This document shows, in pieces, positions 35,049 through 42,425 of a DNA stretch of 64,000 nucleotides. The first letter of the stretch is position 1. Each line of letters begins with the position of its first letter. The stretch comes from Thiomicrorhabdus sp033238645 (GTDB lineage: Bacteria; Pseudomonadota; Gammaproteobacteria; Thiomicrospirales; Thiomicrospiraceae), in contig BQXR01000002.1 of NCBI GenBank assembly GCA_033238645.1, forward strand, positions 206,580-270,579. The letters are read 5' to 3'. The position numbers were made by a program, and so were the translations under genes. The notes under the pieces were generated by a model, which worked only from the letters and a program-made list of their open reading frames with translations, was not told where the DNA came from and did not search any database.

Positions 35049-35083
35049 GGGCAGGGGGGGGGGGAACGATACCCCCCCTGTTC
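35049..35083. repeat. Back-to-back poly-G repeats, G11 and C7
   Basis: A plus-strand copy, GGGCA followed by 11 G (35054-35064), is joined by AACGATA to a minus-strand copy, seven C followed by TGTTC. The two face each other and can form a G/C stem with a 7-base loop. They lie between kdsB and waaA. Confidence 0.85.
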
Positions 35084-35108
35084 ATTTAGATTTTGAGTGA
35101 TAAAGCCC

Positions 35109-35855
35109 TTAGTGGCCAGCCTGTATAAGTGCTTCCATCACCGCAATATCACCTGGAAGATCGACTTCTGGTGAATCCCATTTACTCTCAACTACTTTGA
35201 TTTTATGACCATACTCTAGGGCGCGCAGTTGCTCTAGTTTTTCAATATCTTCAAGTTTACCCATGGGTAACGCATTAAAAGTGTCAACAAAGCTTTTAGT
35301 ATAGGCGTAGATACCTAAATGTTTAAAGCTATCGTGATCCCAGTAATCACGGCCATGAGGCACAGTTGCACGTGAAAAGTACAGTGCAAAACCATTTACA
35401 TCCATGACCATTTTGACGTCTTTTGGGTTGGTGATTTCTGCTTCATTAACGATCTTGAAAGACAAAGTGCTCATGCCAAAGCTACCATCATAATCGCCTG
35501 CGACAAACGGTGAGATAACATCTTCGATAGACTCATGATGTACTAAAGGTTGATCTCCTTGTACATTTACAATCAAATCACCGTCTTTCAAACCAAGTGA
35601 ATTTGCTGCGGCAGCGATACGGTCTGTTCCAGAGGCAGCTTCAACAGGGGTCATAATCACCTTGCCACCAAACGCCTCAACCACCTCTTTAATACGATCA
35701 TCATCGGTCGCAATATAAACTCCTTTTAAACCTTGTGCTTTAGAGACGCGATCATAAACATGCTGAATCATCGGTTTACCGTCAATCAGCTTAAGCGGTT
35801 TACCAGGTAAACGTGAAGAACCATAACGAGCAGGGATAAAAACATAAGTATTCAT
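35109..35855 (-). CDS. kdsB: CMP-Kdo (or CMP-Kdo8N) synthetase KdsB
   Basis: The 248-residue cytidylyltransferase activates the Kdo-type sugar with CTP. It starts with VFIPARYGSSRLPGKPL, the nucleotide-binding signature, and has ATDDDRI, VNVQGDQPL and HLGIYAYTKSFVDTF. In Shewanella the equivalent KdsB next to kdnAB acts on Kdo8N and not on Kdo, and the same preference is likely here from context. A GTG nine bases upstream sits against the GGAAAG ribosome-binding site, so the ATG at 35855 is used. Confidence 0.95.
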   Translation of the reverse strand: MNTYVFIPARYGSSRLPGKPLKLIDGKPMIQHVYDRVSKAQGLKGVYIATDDDRIKEVVEAFGGKVIMTPVEAASGTDRIAAAANSLGLKDGDLIVNVQGDQPLVHHESIEDVISPFVAGDYDGSFGMSTLSFKIVNEAEITNPKDVKMVMDVNGFALYFSRATVPHGRDYWDHDSFKHLGIYAYTKSFVDTFNALPMGKLEDIEKLEQLRALEYGHKIKVVESKWDSPEVDLPGDIAVMEALIQAGH

Positions 35856-35949
35856 AAGAGTCACTTTCCGAAAAAAAGTTAGAGGTAAAGAGTAGGGTGG
35901 TTTATTAAACCTTTTACAAAAATAAACTAAAAAGATTAGAAGGTTTTCA

Positions 35950-35985
35950 TAAAAAGTTTGCAGCCTCTATTCAATTAGAGGCTAA
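35950..35985 (-). terminator. Possible terminator downstream of kdnB
   Basis: On the minus strand the 8-bp stem AGCCTCTA-ATTGAA-TAGAGGCT is followed by GCAAACTTTTTATG. The T-run starts some bases after the stem, so strength is uncertain. Confidence 0.45.
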
Positions 35986-35990
35986 CAAAG

Positions 35991-36096
35991 GTTTTGGCAA
36001 ACTCATTTAGATGCATAGCAAGACGGCTGAGAAGGAGTTGAGCGAGACTCAACAACCGAATACCCAACGAAGCTAGGCGCTAAACAAGGCAGCCAA
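35991..36096. repeat. 105-bp imperfect palindrome between kdnB and kdsB
   Basis: The outer arms TTTTGGC (35992-35998) and GCCAAAA (36091 region) pair; inside, TTTAG pairs with CTAAA and GCATAGC with GCTAGGC (one mismatch); the centre holds a separate hairpin, GTTGAG-CGAGA-CTCAAC. No coding frame is apparent. It could be an RNA element in the kdnB 3' end or a small mobile repeat. Confidence 0.6.
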
Positions 36097-36098
36097 AA

Positions 36099-37184
36099 TT
36101 ACATTTTTGAGTATAGTTCGCGAAGAAGCTCTGGCGTTACTTTCTCTTTCCAGCTTGGCCCGTAAACATTCTCCCAAAGAGGTGCTAGACCAGAAGCGGT
36201 ACGGATCATCTTATCCATATCTGCTTCTGAAAGGTCTTTGGTGATACCTTTTGGCAGCGTGATGTTATGCTTTTTCAGCATCTCACGGAAAACCTTAACA
36301 CCTTCAGGGTAGAAGTCTTCAAGTGCATCAAACGCGATACAGTTACCAATACCATGGTGATAACCCATTACATAAGATAAACCGTAAGATAGTGCGTGAC
36401 AAGCACCTACTTGGCTATATGCGATACTCTGTCCACCCATGTAAGAAGCCATCATTAACTTCTCATCTGAATCAGGGTGATCTTCAAGAAAGACTTGGTT
36501 ACAGAGGTCTAAAGACTTCTCTCCGAAAGCACGTGCGAATTCATTGATGTAAGTCCCGTTTAGGGCTTCAATATTGTGAATGTAGCAATCCATTCCCGTG
36601 TAGAACCACTGGTCGCGAGGGACACCTTCCAAAAGGTCTGGGTCCATAATGATCTGGTCATAAACTGTGTAATCAGAGTTCATACCTAGTTTCTTATCAG
36701 GTCCCGTTAAAACGGTGGTACGGGATGCTTCAGCACCTGTTCCAGAGATGGTTGGAATACCAATGTGATGAACCGCTGGGTTCTTGATCAGATCCCAACC
36801 TTGGTAAGATGCTGATCCGCCTTCATTGGTTAGCATAAGCGCAACGGCTTTGCCTAAATCTAAAGCAGAACCACCACCCAAACCAACTACGCTGATAGGA
36901 TTGTTGCCATTGTTGTTTTTAGCAGCAAATGCTTGAACTTCTACGGTAAGCGCATCAACATACTTTGTTTTTGGCTCATCGGTTACGTCTAACCAAATAA
37001 TCATATCGTTGTCATTGGCTGGAACACGCTGGCCTAATGGTTTATCTTTATGAACTTGATCGACTAAAAAGACGGCAAAATCACCAACTTCTTTACGCTC
37101 TGCAGCAATGACATCATCTAGCTGGTCAAATGCGCCACGACCAAAAATCATCTTAGGGACAGTTTTAAAATTACGAAACTTCAT
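36099..37184 (-). CDS. kdnB: 3-deoxy-alpha-D-manno-octulosonate 8-oxidase KdnB
   Basis: The 361-residue protein is an iron-dependent alcohol dehydrogenase-type enzyme that oxidises C8 of Kdo, the first step to 8-amino-Kdo. It starts MKFRNFKTVPKMIFGRGAFDQL, has the NAD(P)-binding GLGGGSALDLGKAVAL, and metal-ligand regions MDCYIHNIEALNG and CHALSYGLSYVMGYHHGIGNCIAF, with the expected histidines. Direct pairing with kdnA (26 bp apart, same direction) makes the assignment strong, since general Fe-ADHs are not paired this way. Confidence 0.92.
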   Translation of the reverse strand: MKFRNFKTVPKMIFGRGAFDQLDDVIAAERKEVGDFAVFLVDQVHKDKPLGQRVPANDNDMIIWLDVTDEPKTKYVDALTVEVQAFAAKNNNGNNPISVVGLGGGSALDLGKAVALMLTNEGGSASYQGWDLIKNPAVHHIGIPTISGTGAEASRTTVLTGPDKKLGMNSDYTVYDQIIMDPDLLEGVPRDQWFYTGMDCYIHNIEALNGTYINEFARAFGEKSLDLCNQVFLEDHPDSDEKLMMASYMGGQSIAYSQVGACHALSYGLSYVMGYHHGIGNCIAFDALEDFYPEGVKVFREMLKKHNITLPKGITKDLSEADMDKMIRTASGLAPLWENVYGPSWKEKVTPELLRELYSKM

Positions 37185-37210
37185 TGAGTAGGATTCCTTG
37201 ATCGTTATTC

Positions 37211-38398
37211 TTATTTGTTAAATACGTTTGCAAATGCATCAATACGTGACTGAATATCTTCTTCAGACCATGATAGTTGAATCAACATAGAAACTGTACG
37301 GCAGATGATTGCATCTGATTTTGGTGTCTTAATTTGTGTGTAATCTGGACGGTCTTCAATTAGGTGAATCGGCAGTTTAGCAGGCGCCGTCATATTATGA
37401 ATGTGTGTCCAGTTTTTAACATAGTGCCAGTTGTTACCATACCAGTAGAAAACGGCTGGAACACCTTCATCGCCAAGGCCTTTAACCACTGCGCGCGCGC
37501 GTTCTTCGGTTGGTAGGAAGATGCTTAAGAATCCTGCATTATCCCCCTCTTCATCTGGTAGTTCACGGAAAGTAACTTCTGGGTACTGAGCTAAAGCATC
37601 TTTTAGTGCTTTCTTATTTTTACGCTGCGTCTCTAAGATACGCGGTAGCTTCTTCCATTGAGCAACACCCACTGCGGCATTCATCTCAGAGATACGGAAG
37701 TTAGTCCCCATAATAGGGTGGCTCTCTGCTCCACGATCCATACCGATATGGTCATGACCGTGATCAGAGAACATGTGAGTGTTGTTGTAGATAGTGTCAT
37801 CATTGGTCAACACAGCTCCTCCTTCACCACAAGAAACTGTTTTTACTGAATCAAATGAGAAACACCCGACTTGACCAATAGTCCCTAATGCTTGACCTTT
37901 GTAAGTCGCGCCCGTTGCCTGACAAGCATCTTCTAATAGAATAATATTGTGCTTATCACAGATCGCTTTGATCTCATCCATTTTCCCCATCGATCCACAC
38001 ATGTGAACAAAGTTGATCGCTTTAGTACGAGGCGTAATAACTGCTTCAACCCCTTCAGGAGAAAGCGTTAGAGTTTCATCGATCTCTGCAAAAACAGGAA
38101 TCGCCCCTGCAAATACAATGGCTTCTACACTGGCAACGAAAGTAAATGGTGGCACGATAACTTCATCACCGGCACCAATACCAGCTGCCATTAAAGCAGT
38201 GGTTAAAGCGTTAGTACCACTAGAAACTAGGTGAGTGTGTTTAGCACCTGTCGTTTCACAGATCATCTGCTCTAATTCACGTGCTTTCCAAACGTCATTT
38301 CGCATGCCGTCAAAGTTGTAACGGAAGGTGAATCCTTTTTCCATGACTTCATTAATTTGTTCTTTTTCGGATTCATCAAAAATCTCAAAACCTGGCAT
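37211..38398 (-). CDS. kdnA: 8-amino-3,8-dideoxy-alpha-D-manno-octulosonate transaminase KdnA
   Basis: The 395-residue PLP enzyme of the DegT/DnrJ/EryC1 family moves an amino group (from glutamate in Shewanella) to the 8-oxo sugar made by KdnB, giving Kdo8N. The PLP lysine is Lys186 in FSFDSVKTVSCGEGG; the opening PGFEIFDESEKEQ...GFTFRYNFDGMRND and HMFSDHGHDHIGMDRGAESHP are close to the Shewanella enzyme as I remember it. The amino sugar is reported to raise resistance to cationic peptides. It lies just downstream of gmk. Confidence 0.94.
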   Translation of the reverse strand: MPGFEIFDESEKEQINEVMEKGFTFRYNFDGMRNDVWKARELEQMICETTGAKHTHLVSSGTNALTTALMAAGIGAGDEVIVPPFTFVASVEAIVFAGAIPVFAEIDETLTLSPEGVEAVITPRTKAINFVHMCGSMGKMDEIKAICDKHNIILLEDACQATGATYKGQALGTIGQVGCFSFDSVKTVSCGEGGAVLTNDDTIYNNTHMFSDHGHDHIGMDRGAESHPIMGTNFRISEMNAAVGVAQWKKLPRILETQRKNKKALKDALAQYPEVTFRELPDEEGDNAGFLSIFLPTEERARAVVKGLGDEGVPAVFYWYGNNWHYVKNWTHIHNMTAPAKLPIHLIEDRPDYTQIKTPKSDAIICRTVSMLIQLSWSEEDIQSRIDAFANVFNK

Positions 38399-38445
38399 GC
38401 GTTGCTCCTAAAATGGCAATATATTTGGGGATATTAATTTGTGTG

Positions 38446-39063
38446 TTAGTTAGATTCAATCAGTGATTGAAATAAAAATCTATGTGTGTGTAGTTGATTT
38501 GATTTGTTCAATCGACCCGCACTGAAAATACTGTGCAACTCTTGTAAGGCAACATCAAAAACATTGTTAATCACAATGTAGTCAAATTCGCAGTAGTGAG
38601 ACATTTCACTTTGTGCTTCAGTCATGCGGCGTGCGATGATCTCTTCACTATCCGTACCACGGCCATGCAAACGCTTGTTTAACTCCTCTAAAGAGGGCGG
38701 AAGAATAAAGATAGAAATTGCATCAGGTATTAGTTGTCTAACCTGTTGAGCGCCTTGCCAATCAATTTCTAAAATAACATCTTTTCCAGTATCGAGCTGT
38801 TTTTGAACACTGCTTGCAGAGGTACCGTAAAAATTATCAAATACCTTTGCGTGTTCAAGGAAGTCATCCTGCTCAATTTTTTGCTCAAACTCATCAACAG
38901 TTAAAAAGTGGTAGTTAACACCATCTTCTTCACCTGGTCGAATGGGGCGAGTTGTACTTGATGTAGAGACAACAATACGGTTATCTAGGCCAATTAGTTT
39001 ATTAACTAAAGAGGTTTTTCCAGCACCAGAAGGGGCTGAGATAATATAAAGTGAACCGTGCAT
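38446..39063 (-). CDS. gmk: Guanylate kinase Gmk
   Basis: The 205-residue enzyme phosphorylates GMP to GDP. The P-loop SAPSGAGKTSL is at residues 9-19, and the GMP-binding STTRPIRPGEEDGVNYHF follows, with ILEIDWQGAQQVR and GRGTDSEEIIARRM further on. A longer reading of 13 more residues exists, but the ATG at 39063 has GGGAGAAACAG in front and fits the family N-terminus. It is the first gene of a minus-strand run through kdnA, kdnB, kdsB, waaA, rpoZ and spoT. Confidence 0.96.
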   Translation of the reverse strand: MHGSLYIISAPSGAGKTSLVNKLIGLDNRIVVSTSSTTRPIRPGEEDGVNYHFLTVDEFEQKIEQDDFLEHAKVFDNFYGTSASSVQKQLDTGKDVILEIDWQGAQQVRQLIPDAISIFILPPSLEELNKRLHGRGTDSEEIIARRMTEAQSEMSHYCEFDYIVINNVFDVALQELHSIFSAGRLNKSNQLHTHRFLFQSLIESN

Positions 39064-39102
39064 TCTGTTTCTCCCATGATAAATTTTCAGGTAATGGGGC
39101 AT

Positions 39103-39533
39103 TTTAACAGAGAATTTATGGTGGTGGGGGTTAAGACATTATCATAGGCCAAGATTAGAAATAGAAGCAGACTCTGGCCTCCCGTTTAAGTTGGTTTATC
39201 TTTTCACCAAATTCAGTTTGCCCCCCCCCTGTTCACTAATCTGCATGGCATCGTCATCAGCTAGAATCAGTTTAGCATTAGAGGCCAGTGCATGAGCGAC
39301 AGTAACGCAATTTTTTTGTTCGTTTGTTGGTGGTTTAAATTAGTGATATCCGTACCATCCACCACTCCTAGCTAGAGTGGTTAAGTATATTTACCCGTCA
39401 ATAGCTAATAATATAGACCTAGAGATTAAAAGCATAAATTATCTCATCTATGACTAGGTTTAAAACATGTAATTTTAGAGGATTTATTAAATCTTAAATG
39501 GAGGCAGGTTGATAAATCTATTACAATGCCTCT
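39103..39533. other. 430-bp gap before aroK, with a poly-C repeat and a weak gene remnant
   Basis: No intact gene is seen. On the minus strand near 39236-39320 a frame reads CVTVAHALASNAKLILADDDAM and runs into the poly-G repeat, which could be the tail of a lost gene; the family is not clear. The aroK promoter must lie in the right part, but I see no consensus boxes. Confidence 0.4.
39218..39238 (-). repeat. Poly-G interspersed repeat, C9 copy
   Basis: On plus it reads TTG then nine C, then TGTTCACTAA. It belongs to the GAACAGGGGGG subform, as at 35072-35083. Confidence 0.8.
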
Positions 39534-40058
39534 ATGCATAAAGAAAGTATATTTTTAGTTGGCCCTATGGGGGCAGGAAAGTCGACGGTTGGCAGATTGA
39601 TTGCAGAAAAGCTGCATTATCAATTTGTTGATAGCGACCATGAAATTGAAGCCAAAACAGGTGCGACCATTCCGATGATTTTTGATATCGAAGGTGAAGC
39701 AGGTTTTCGTGAACGCGAAGAGCATATGGTAGATGAGTTAACACAGCGTGCCGAGGTTGTTTTAGCAACTGGCGGAGGAGTGGTTGAGCGAGAAGTTAAT
39801 CGTCAGCATCTACGTTCTCGTGGTTTTGTGGTTTATCTTAAATCGCCTGTCGAGTCTCTTATTCAACGAACCAAACATGATCGAAATCGCCCGTTACTAC
39901 AGACGGATGATCCTGCCAAAGTTCTTACTGAGCTGATGGAAAAAAGAGAGCCTTGGTATATCGAAATGGCTGATTTAGTTATTGAAACTCAGCAAGTACC
40001 CGTCCATAAAGTGGTAAAGCAAGTGATTGACTGTTTGGAAGAACAGAAAATTGTCTAA
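39534..40058 (+). CDS. aroK: Shikimate kinase AroK
   Basis: The 174-residue kinase phosphorylates shikimate on the route to chorismate. The P-loop GPMGAGKSTVGR is at residues 10-21; the shikimate-binding VDSDHEIEAKTG and FRERE motifs and the GGGVV loop are intact, and the lid is DRNRPLL. No clear Shine-Dalgarno sequence precedes the ATG. aroB follows about 100 bp later, separated by a poly-G repeat; the aroK-aroB pair is typical of gammaproteobacteria. Confidence 0.97.
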   Translation: MHKESIFLVGPMGAGKSTVGRLIAEKLHYQFVDSDHEIEAKTGATIPMIFDIEGEAGFREREEHMVDELTQRAEVVLATGGGVVEREVNRQHLRSRGFVVYLKSPVESLIQRTKHDRNRPLLQTDDPAKVLTELMEKREPWYIEMADLVIETQQVPVHKVVKQVIDCLEEQKIV

Positions 40059-40074
40059 ATGTTCTCTCTGTTTT

Positions 40075-40111
40075 TTGTACCCACAAGGGGTATAAAAGCG
40101 AGGGGGGTCTA
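40075..40111 (+). repeat. Poly-G interspersed repeat with hairpin module, G6 copy
   Basis: TTTGTACCCACAAGGGGTA is followed by TAAAAGCGAGGGGGGTCTA. It lies in the gap between aroK and aroB, so it is probably transcribed within that operon. Confidence 0.8.
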
Positions 40112-40155
40112 TCCCAATAAGAATAAATCCAACTAAATTAGAAGAGAATAGAGTC

Positions 40156-41238
40156 GTGAAAACATTACGCGTTGAGTTAGGTGACAGAAGTTATCCAATT
40201 TTTATTGGCCAAGGCCTTATGGGCAATGCAGAACTGGTTAAGCCTTATGTTAAAAGTAAGCAGGTTTTAATTGTTACGAATACAACGGTTGCTCCATTGT
40301 ATTTAGCAGCTTGTGAAAAGGCTTTTTCTGACTTTGATGTTAAATCTGTGATTCTACCTGATGGCGAAGCCTATAAAAATCTAGAGACGCTTAATCTCAT
40401 CTTTGATGAGCTAATTGGTAGTCGTTTTGATCGTGGCTGTACGCTGATTGCGCTGGGTGGCGGTGTTATTGGTGATATGACAGGATTCGCAGCAGCGTCT
40501 TTTCAGCGAGGTGTTAACTTTATTCAGATGCCAACCACACTGCTATCGCAAGTAGACTCCTCTGTCGGTGGTAAAACAGGTGTAAATCATCCTCTTGGTA
40601 AGAATATGATTGGCGCTTTTCATCAGCCTGAGTGTGTGGTGATTGATACAGAAACCTTAAATACTTTGGATGATCGTCAGCTATCAGCAGGCCTAGCGGA
40701 AGTGATCAAGTACGGGCTGATTGGTGATATACCATTCTTTAAGTGGTTGGAAATCAATATCGAAAAGTTGATGGCACGTGACCCAGAAGCGTTGTCTTAC
40801 GCGATTGAACGTTCTTGTCAGGATAAAGCAGATATTGTCGCTAAAGATGAGAAAGAGGCGGGGTTGCGTGCTCTATTTAATCTAGGGCATACCTTTGGTC
40901 ATGCGATTGAATCAGGTATGGGTTATGGTGTTTGGTTACATGGAGAGGGCGTGAGTGCAGGGACTATGCAGGCGGTTTATATGTCTCAGTTGTTAGGGGA
41001 TTTAACCGCAGAAGATCTGCAACGTACTCAAGCAATCTTTGAGCGGGTTAATTTGCCGATCAAACCGCCTGCTATTTCAGAGATGGATAATCAAAAGTTT
41101 TTAGACTTAATGGCGGGTGATAAAAAAGTCCAAGCGGGTATGATTCGCTTAGTGCTATTAAAGTCGATTGGTCAAGCTTATGTAACGGGTGACTATCCAG
41201 CCGCTCTTCTAGAACAAACACTAACAGAGTGGCGTTAA
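40156..41238 (+). CDS. aroB: 3-dehydroquinate synthase AroB
   Basis: The 360-residue NAD- and metal-dependent enzyme makes 3-dehydroquinate, the second step of the shikimate pathway. Features: LPDGEAYKNLETLN, the NAD-binding GGGVIGDMTGFAAASFQRGV, PTTLLSQVDSSVGGKTGVNH, and the metal ligands Glu in LAEVIKYG and His in FNLGHTFGHAIE and HGEGVSAG. The start is GTG at 40156. Length is normal. It probably shares a transcript with aroK. Confidence 0.97.
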   Translation: MKTLRVELGDRSYPIFIGQGLMGNAELVKPYVKSKQVLIVTNTTVAPLYLAACEKAFSDFDVKSVILPDGEAYKNLETLNLIFDELIGSRFDRGCTLIALGGGVIGDMTGFAAASFQRGVNFIQMPTTLLSQVDSSVGGKTGVNHPLGKNMIGAFHQPECVVIDTETLNTLDDRQLSAGLAEVIKYGLIGDIPFFKWLEINIEKLMARDPEALSYAIERSCQDKADIVAKDEKEAGLRALFNLGHTFGHAIESGMGYGVWLHGEGVSAGTMQAVYMSQLLGDLTAEDLQRTQAIFERVNLPIKPPAISEMDNQKFLDLMAGDKKVQAGMIRLVLLKSIGQAYVTGDYPAALLEQTLTEWR

Positions 41239-41286
41239 ATCCGTCTTAATCTTGTTAGAGTAATTTACCCTACTTTAGGAGCCAGC

Positions 41287-42189
41287 ATGTCAAACAGCAC
41301 AAAACCCTCATTAGCCTCAAAAGGTGTCAAACTCTCTTTACAAGAGAGAGTCGGTATTATTGAAGTAGAAAATGCATTCGCAACCGCTAAAATCACCACG
41401 CATGGAGGGAGTGTGTTGAGTTTTATACCTAAGTCTCCTGCGAATGCTCAAGACCTATTATGGGTAAGCCCAACTGCTGTTTACAGTGGTGAAAAACCGA
41501 TTAGAGGCGGCATTCCTATTTGTTGGCCTTGGTTTGGTGCCCATCCAACCGAAGACGAAAAACCTGCTCATGGGTTTGTGCGTAACAATGTTTGGCAGCT
41601 TGAAGAGGTAAATACGCTAGAATCTGGAGCGACTGAAGTTATCTTAAGTTTTGAATCAACACCTGAAGCTTGGGTGATTTGGCCGTATTATTTTCAGTTG
41701 GAGTTAAAAATTGAGGTGGGTGAAGCCCTAACCTTGACCCTAACGACGACTAATTTAAGTGATGATGTGATGCCTCTGACCGAAGCATTTCATACCTATT
41801 TCAATGTTAAAAATGCAAATGAGTTGAATATTATCGGCTTGGATAACTCAAGGCATCTTGATAAATTGAGCAATGCCACAGAAACTTTGCATACGGGTAA
41901 TTTAGTCTTAACCCCACCGATGGATTCTGTTTATTTAGATCAGACTGCAGACGTTATTATTGAAGATAAAGGTCATAACCGTCAGATCAAAATGACTAAG
42001 CAAGCCTCGAATTCAGCTGTCGTATGGAATCCTGGTCCTGAAACCGTTAAAGGCTTTGCAGATATTCCTGATGATCAATGGTCAACATTTGTCTGTGTAG
42101 AAGCGGGTAACATTTTTGATAACGCTGTCTCTATTTCAAAAGGCGAAAAACATAGCTTAGTGATGAAGCTGTCTAATCTAACGCCCTAA
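41287..42189 (+). CDS. D-hexose-6-phosphate mutarotase (YeaD-like)
   Basis: The 300-residue protein is of the aldose-1-epimerase superfamily, YeaD/hexose-6-phosphate epimerase branch. Seen are the beta-sandwich pattern, the sugar-phosphate region RGGIPICWPWFGAHP (about residues 77-91), AHGFVRN with the first catalytic histidine, EAFHTYFNV with the second, and a late acidic residue in FVCVEAGN. It equilibrates anomers of glucose-6-phosphate. AGGAGCCAGC precedes the ATG. It follows aroB closely and may be read through from it. Confidence 0.9.
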   Translation: MSNSTKPSLASKGVKLSLQERVGIIEVENAFATAKITTHGGSVLSFIPKSPANAQDLLWVSPTAVYSGEKPIRGGIPICWPWFGAHPTEDEKPAHGFVRNNVWQLEEVNTLESGATEVILSFESTPEAWVIWPYYFQLELKIEVGEALTLTLTTTNLSDDVMPLTEAFHTYFNVKNANELNIIGLDNSRHLDKLSNATETLHTGNLVLTPPMDSVYLDQTADVIIEDKGHNRQIKMTKQASNSAVVWNPGPETVKGFADIPDDQWSTFVCVEAGNIFDNAVSISKGEKHSLVMKLSNLTP

Positions 42190-42216
42190 AGCAACTATAA
42201 ACCTTTTTTTAAAATC

Positions 42217-42258
42217 AATTAGGCCTCTATCTTCTGTAAAGATTTAGAGACCTAATTA
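42217..42258 (+). terminator. Possible terminator after the mutarotase gene
   Basis: AATTAGG...CTCTATCTT pairs with AAGATTTAGAG...CCTAATT across a short loop, giving a long interrupted stem followed by ATTTCTATCTTT. The stem is AU-rich, so confidence is moderate. Confidence 0.5.
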
Positions 42259-42360
42259 TTTCTATCTTTATCTATTCAGATAGTGGCAGTTTTCTATTCA
42301 TTTTTACATGTTATTATTTTAGAGTTTTATAGCTAAGTGACTAATATATCTATAACTTTG

Positions 42361-42408
42361 CTATTCACTAAACTATTCACTAAACTATTCATTAATCTAT
42401 TCAAAATC
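42361..42408 (+). repeat. Four tandem 12-bp repeats upstream of the HipA-like gene
   Basis: The unit CTATTCACTAAA occurs twice exactly, then CTATTCATTAAT and CTATTCAAAATC, all in register. The array ends 17 bp before the chosen start codon. It is a candidate operator for the wHTH domain of the gene product, by analogy with repeated operators of hipBA. Confidence 0.8.
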
Positions 42409-42425
42409 AATTGGAATGTGTCGCT

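Noticed and set aside
35981..36096. Integron attC site in the kdnB-kdsB gap
   Set aside because: GCTAACAAAG at the left recalls an attC end, but the matching GTTRRRY end is missing and no cassette layout or integrase is present.
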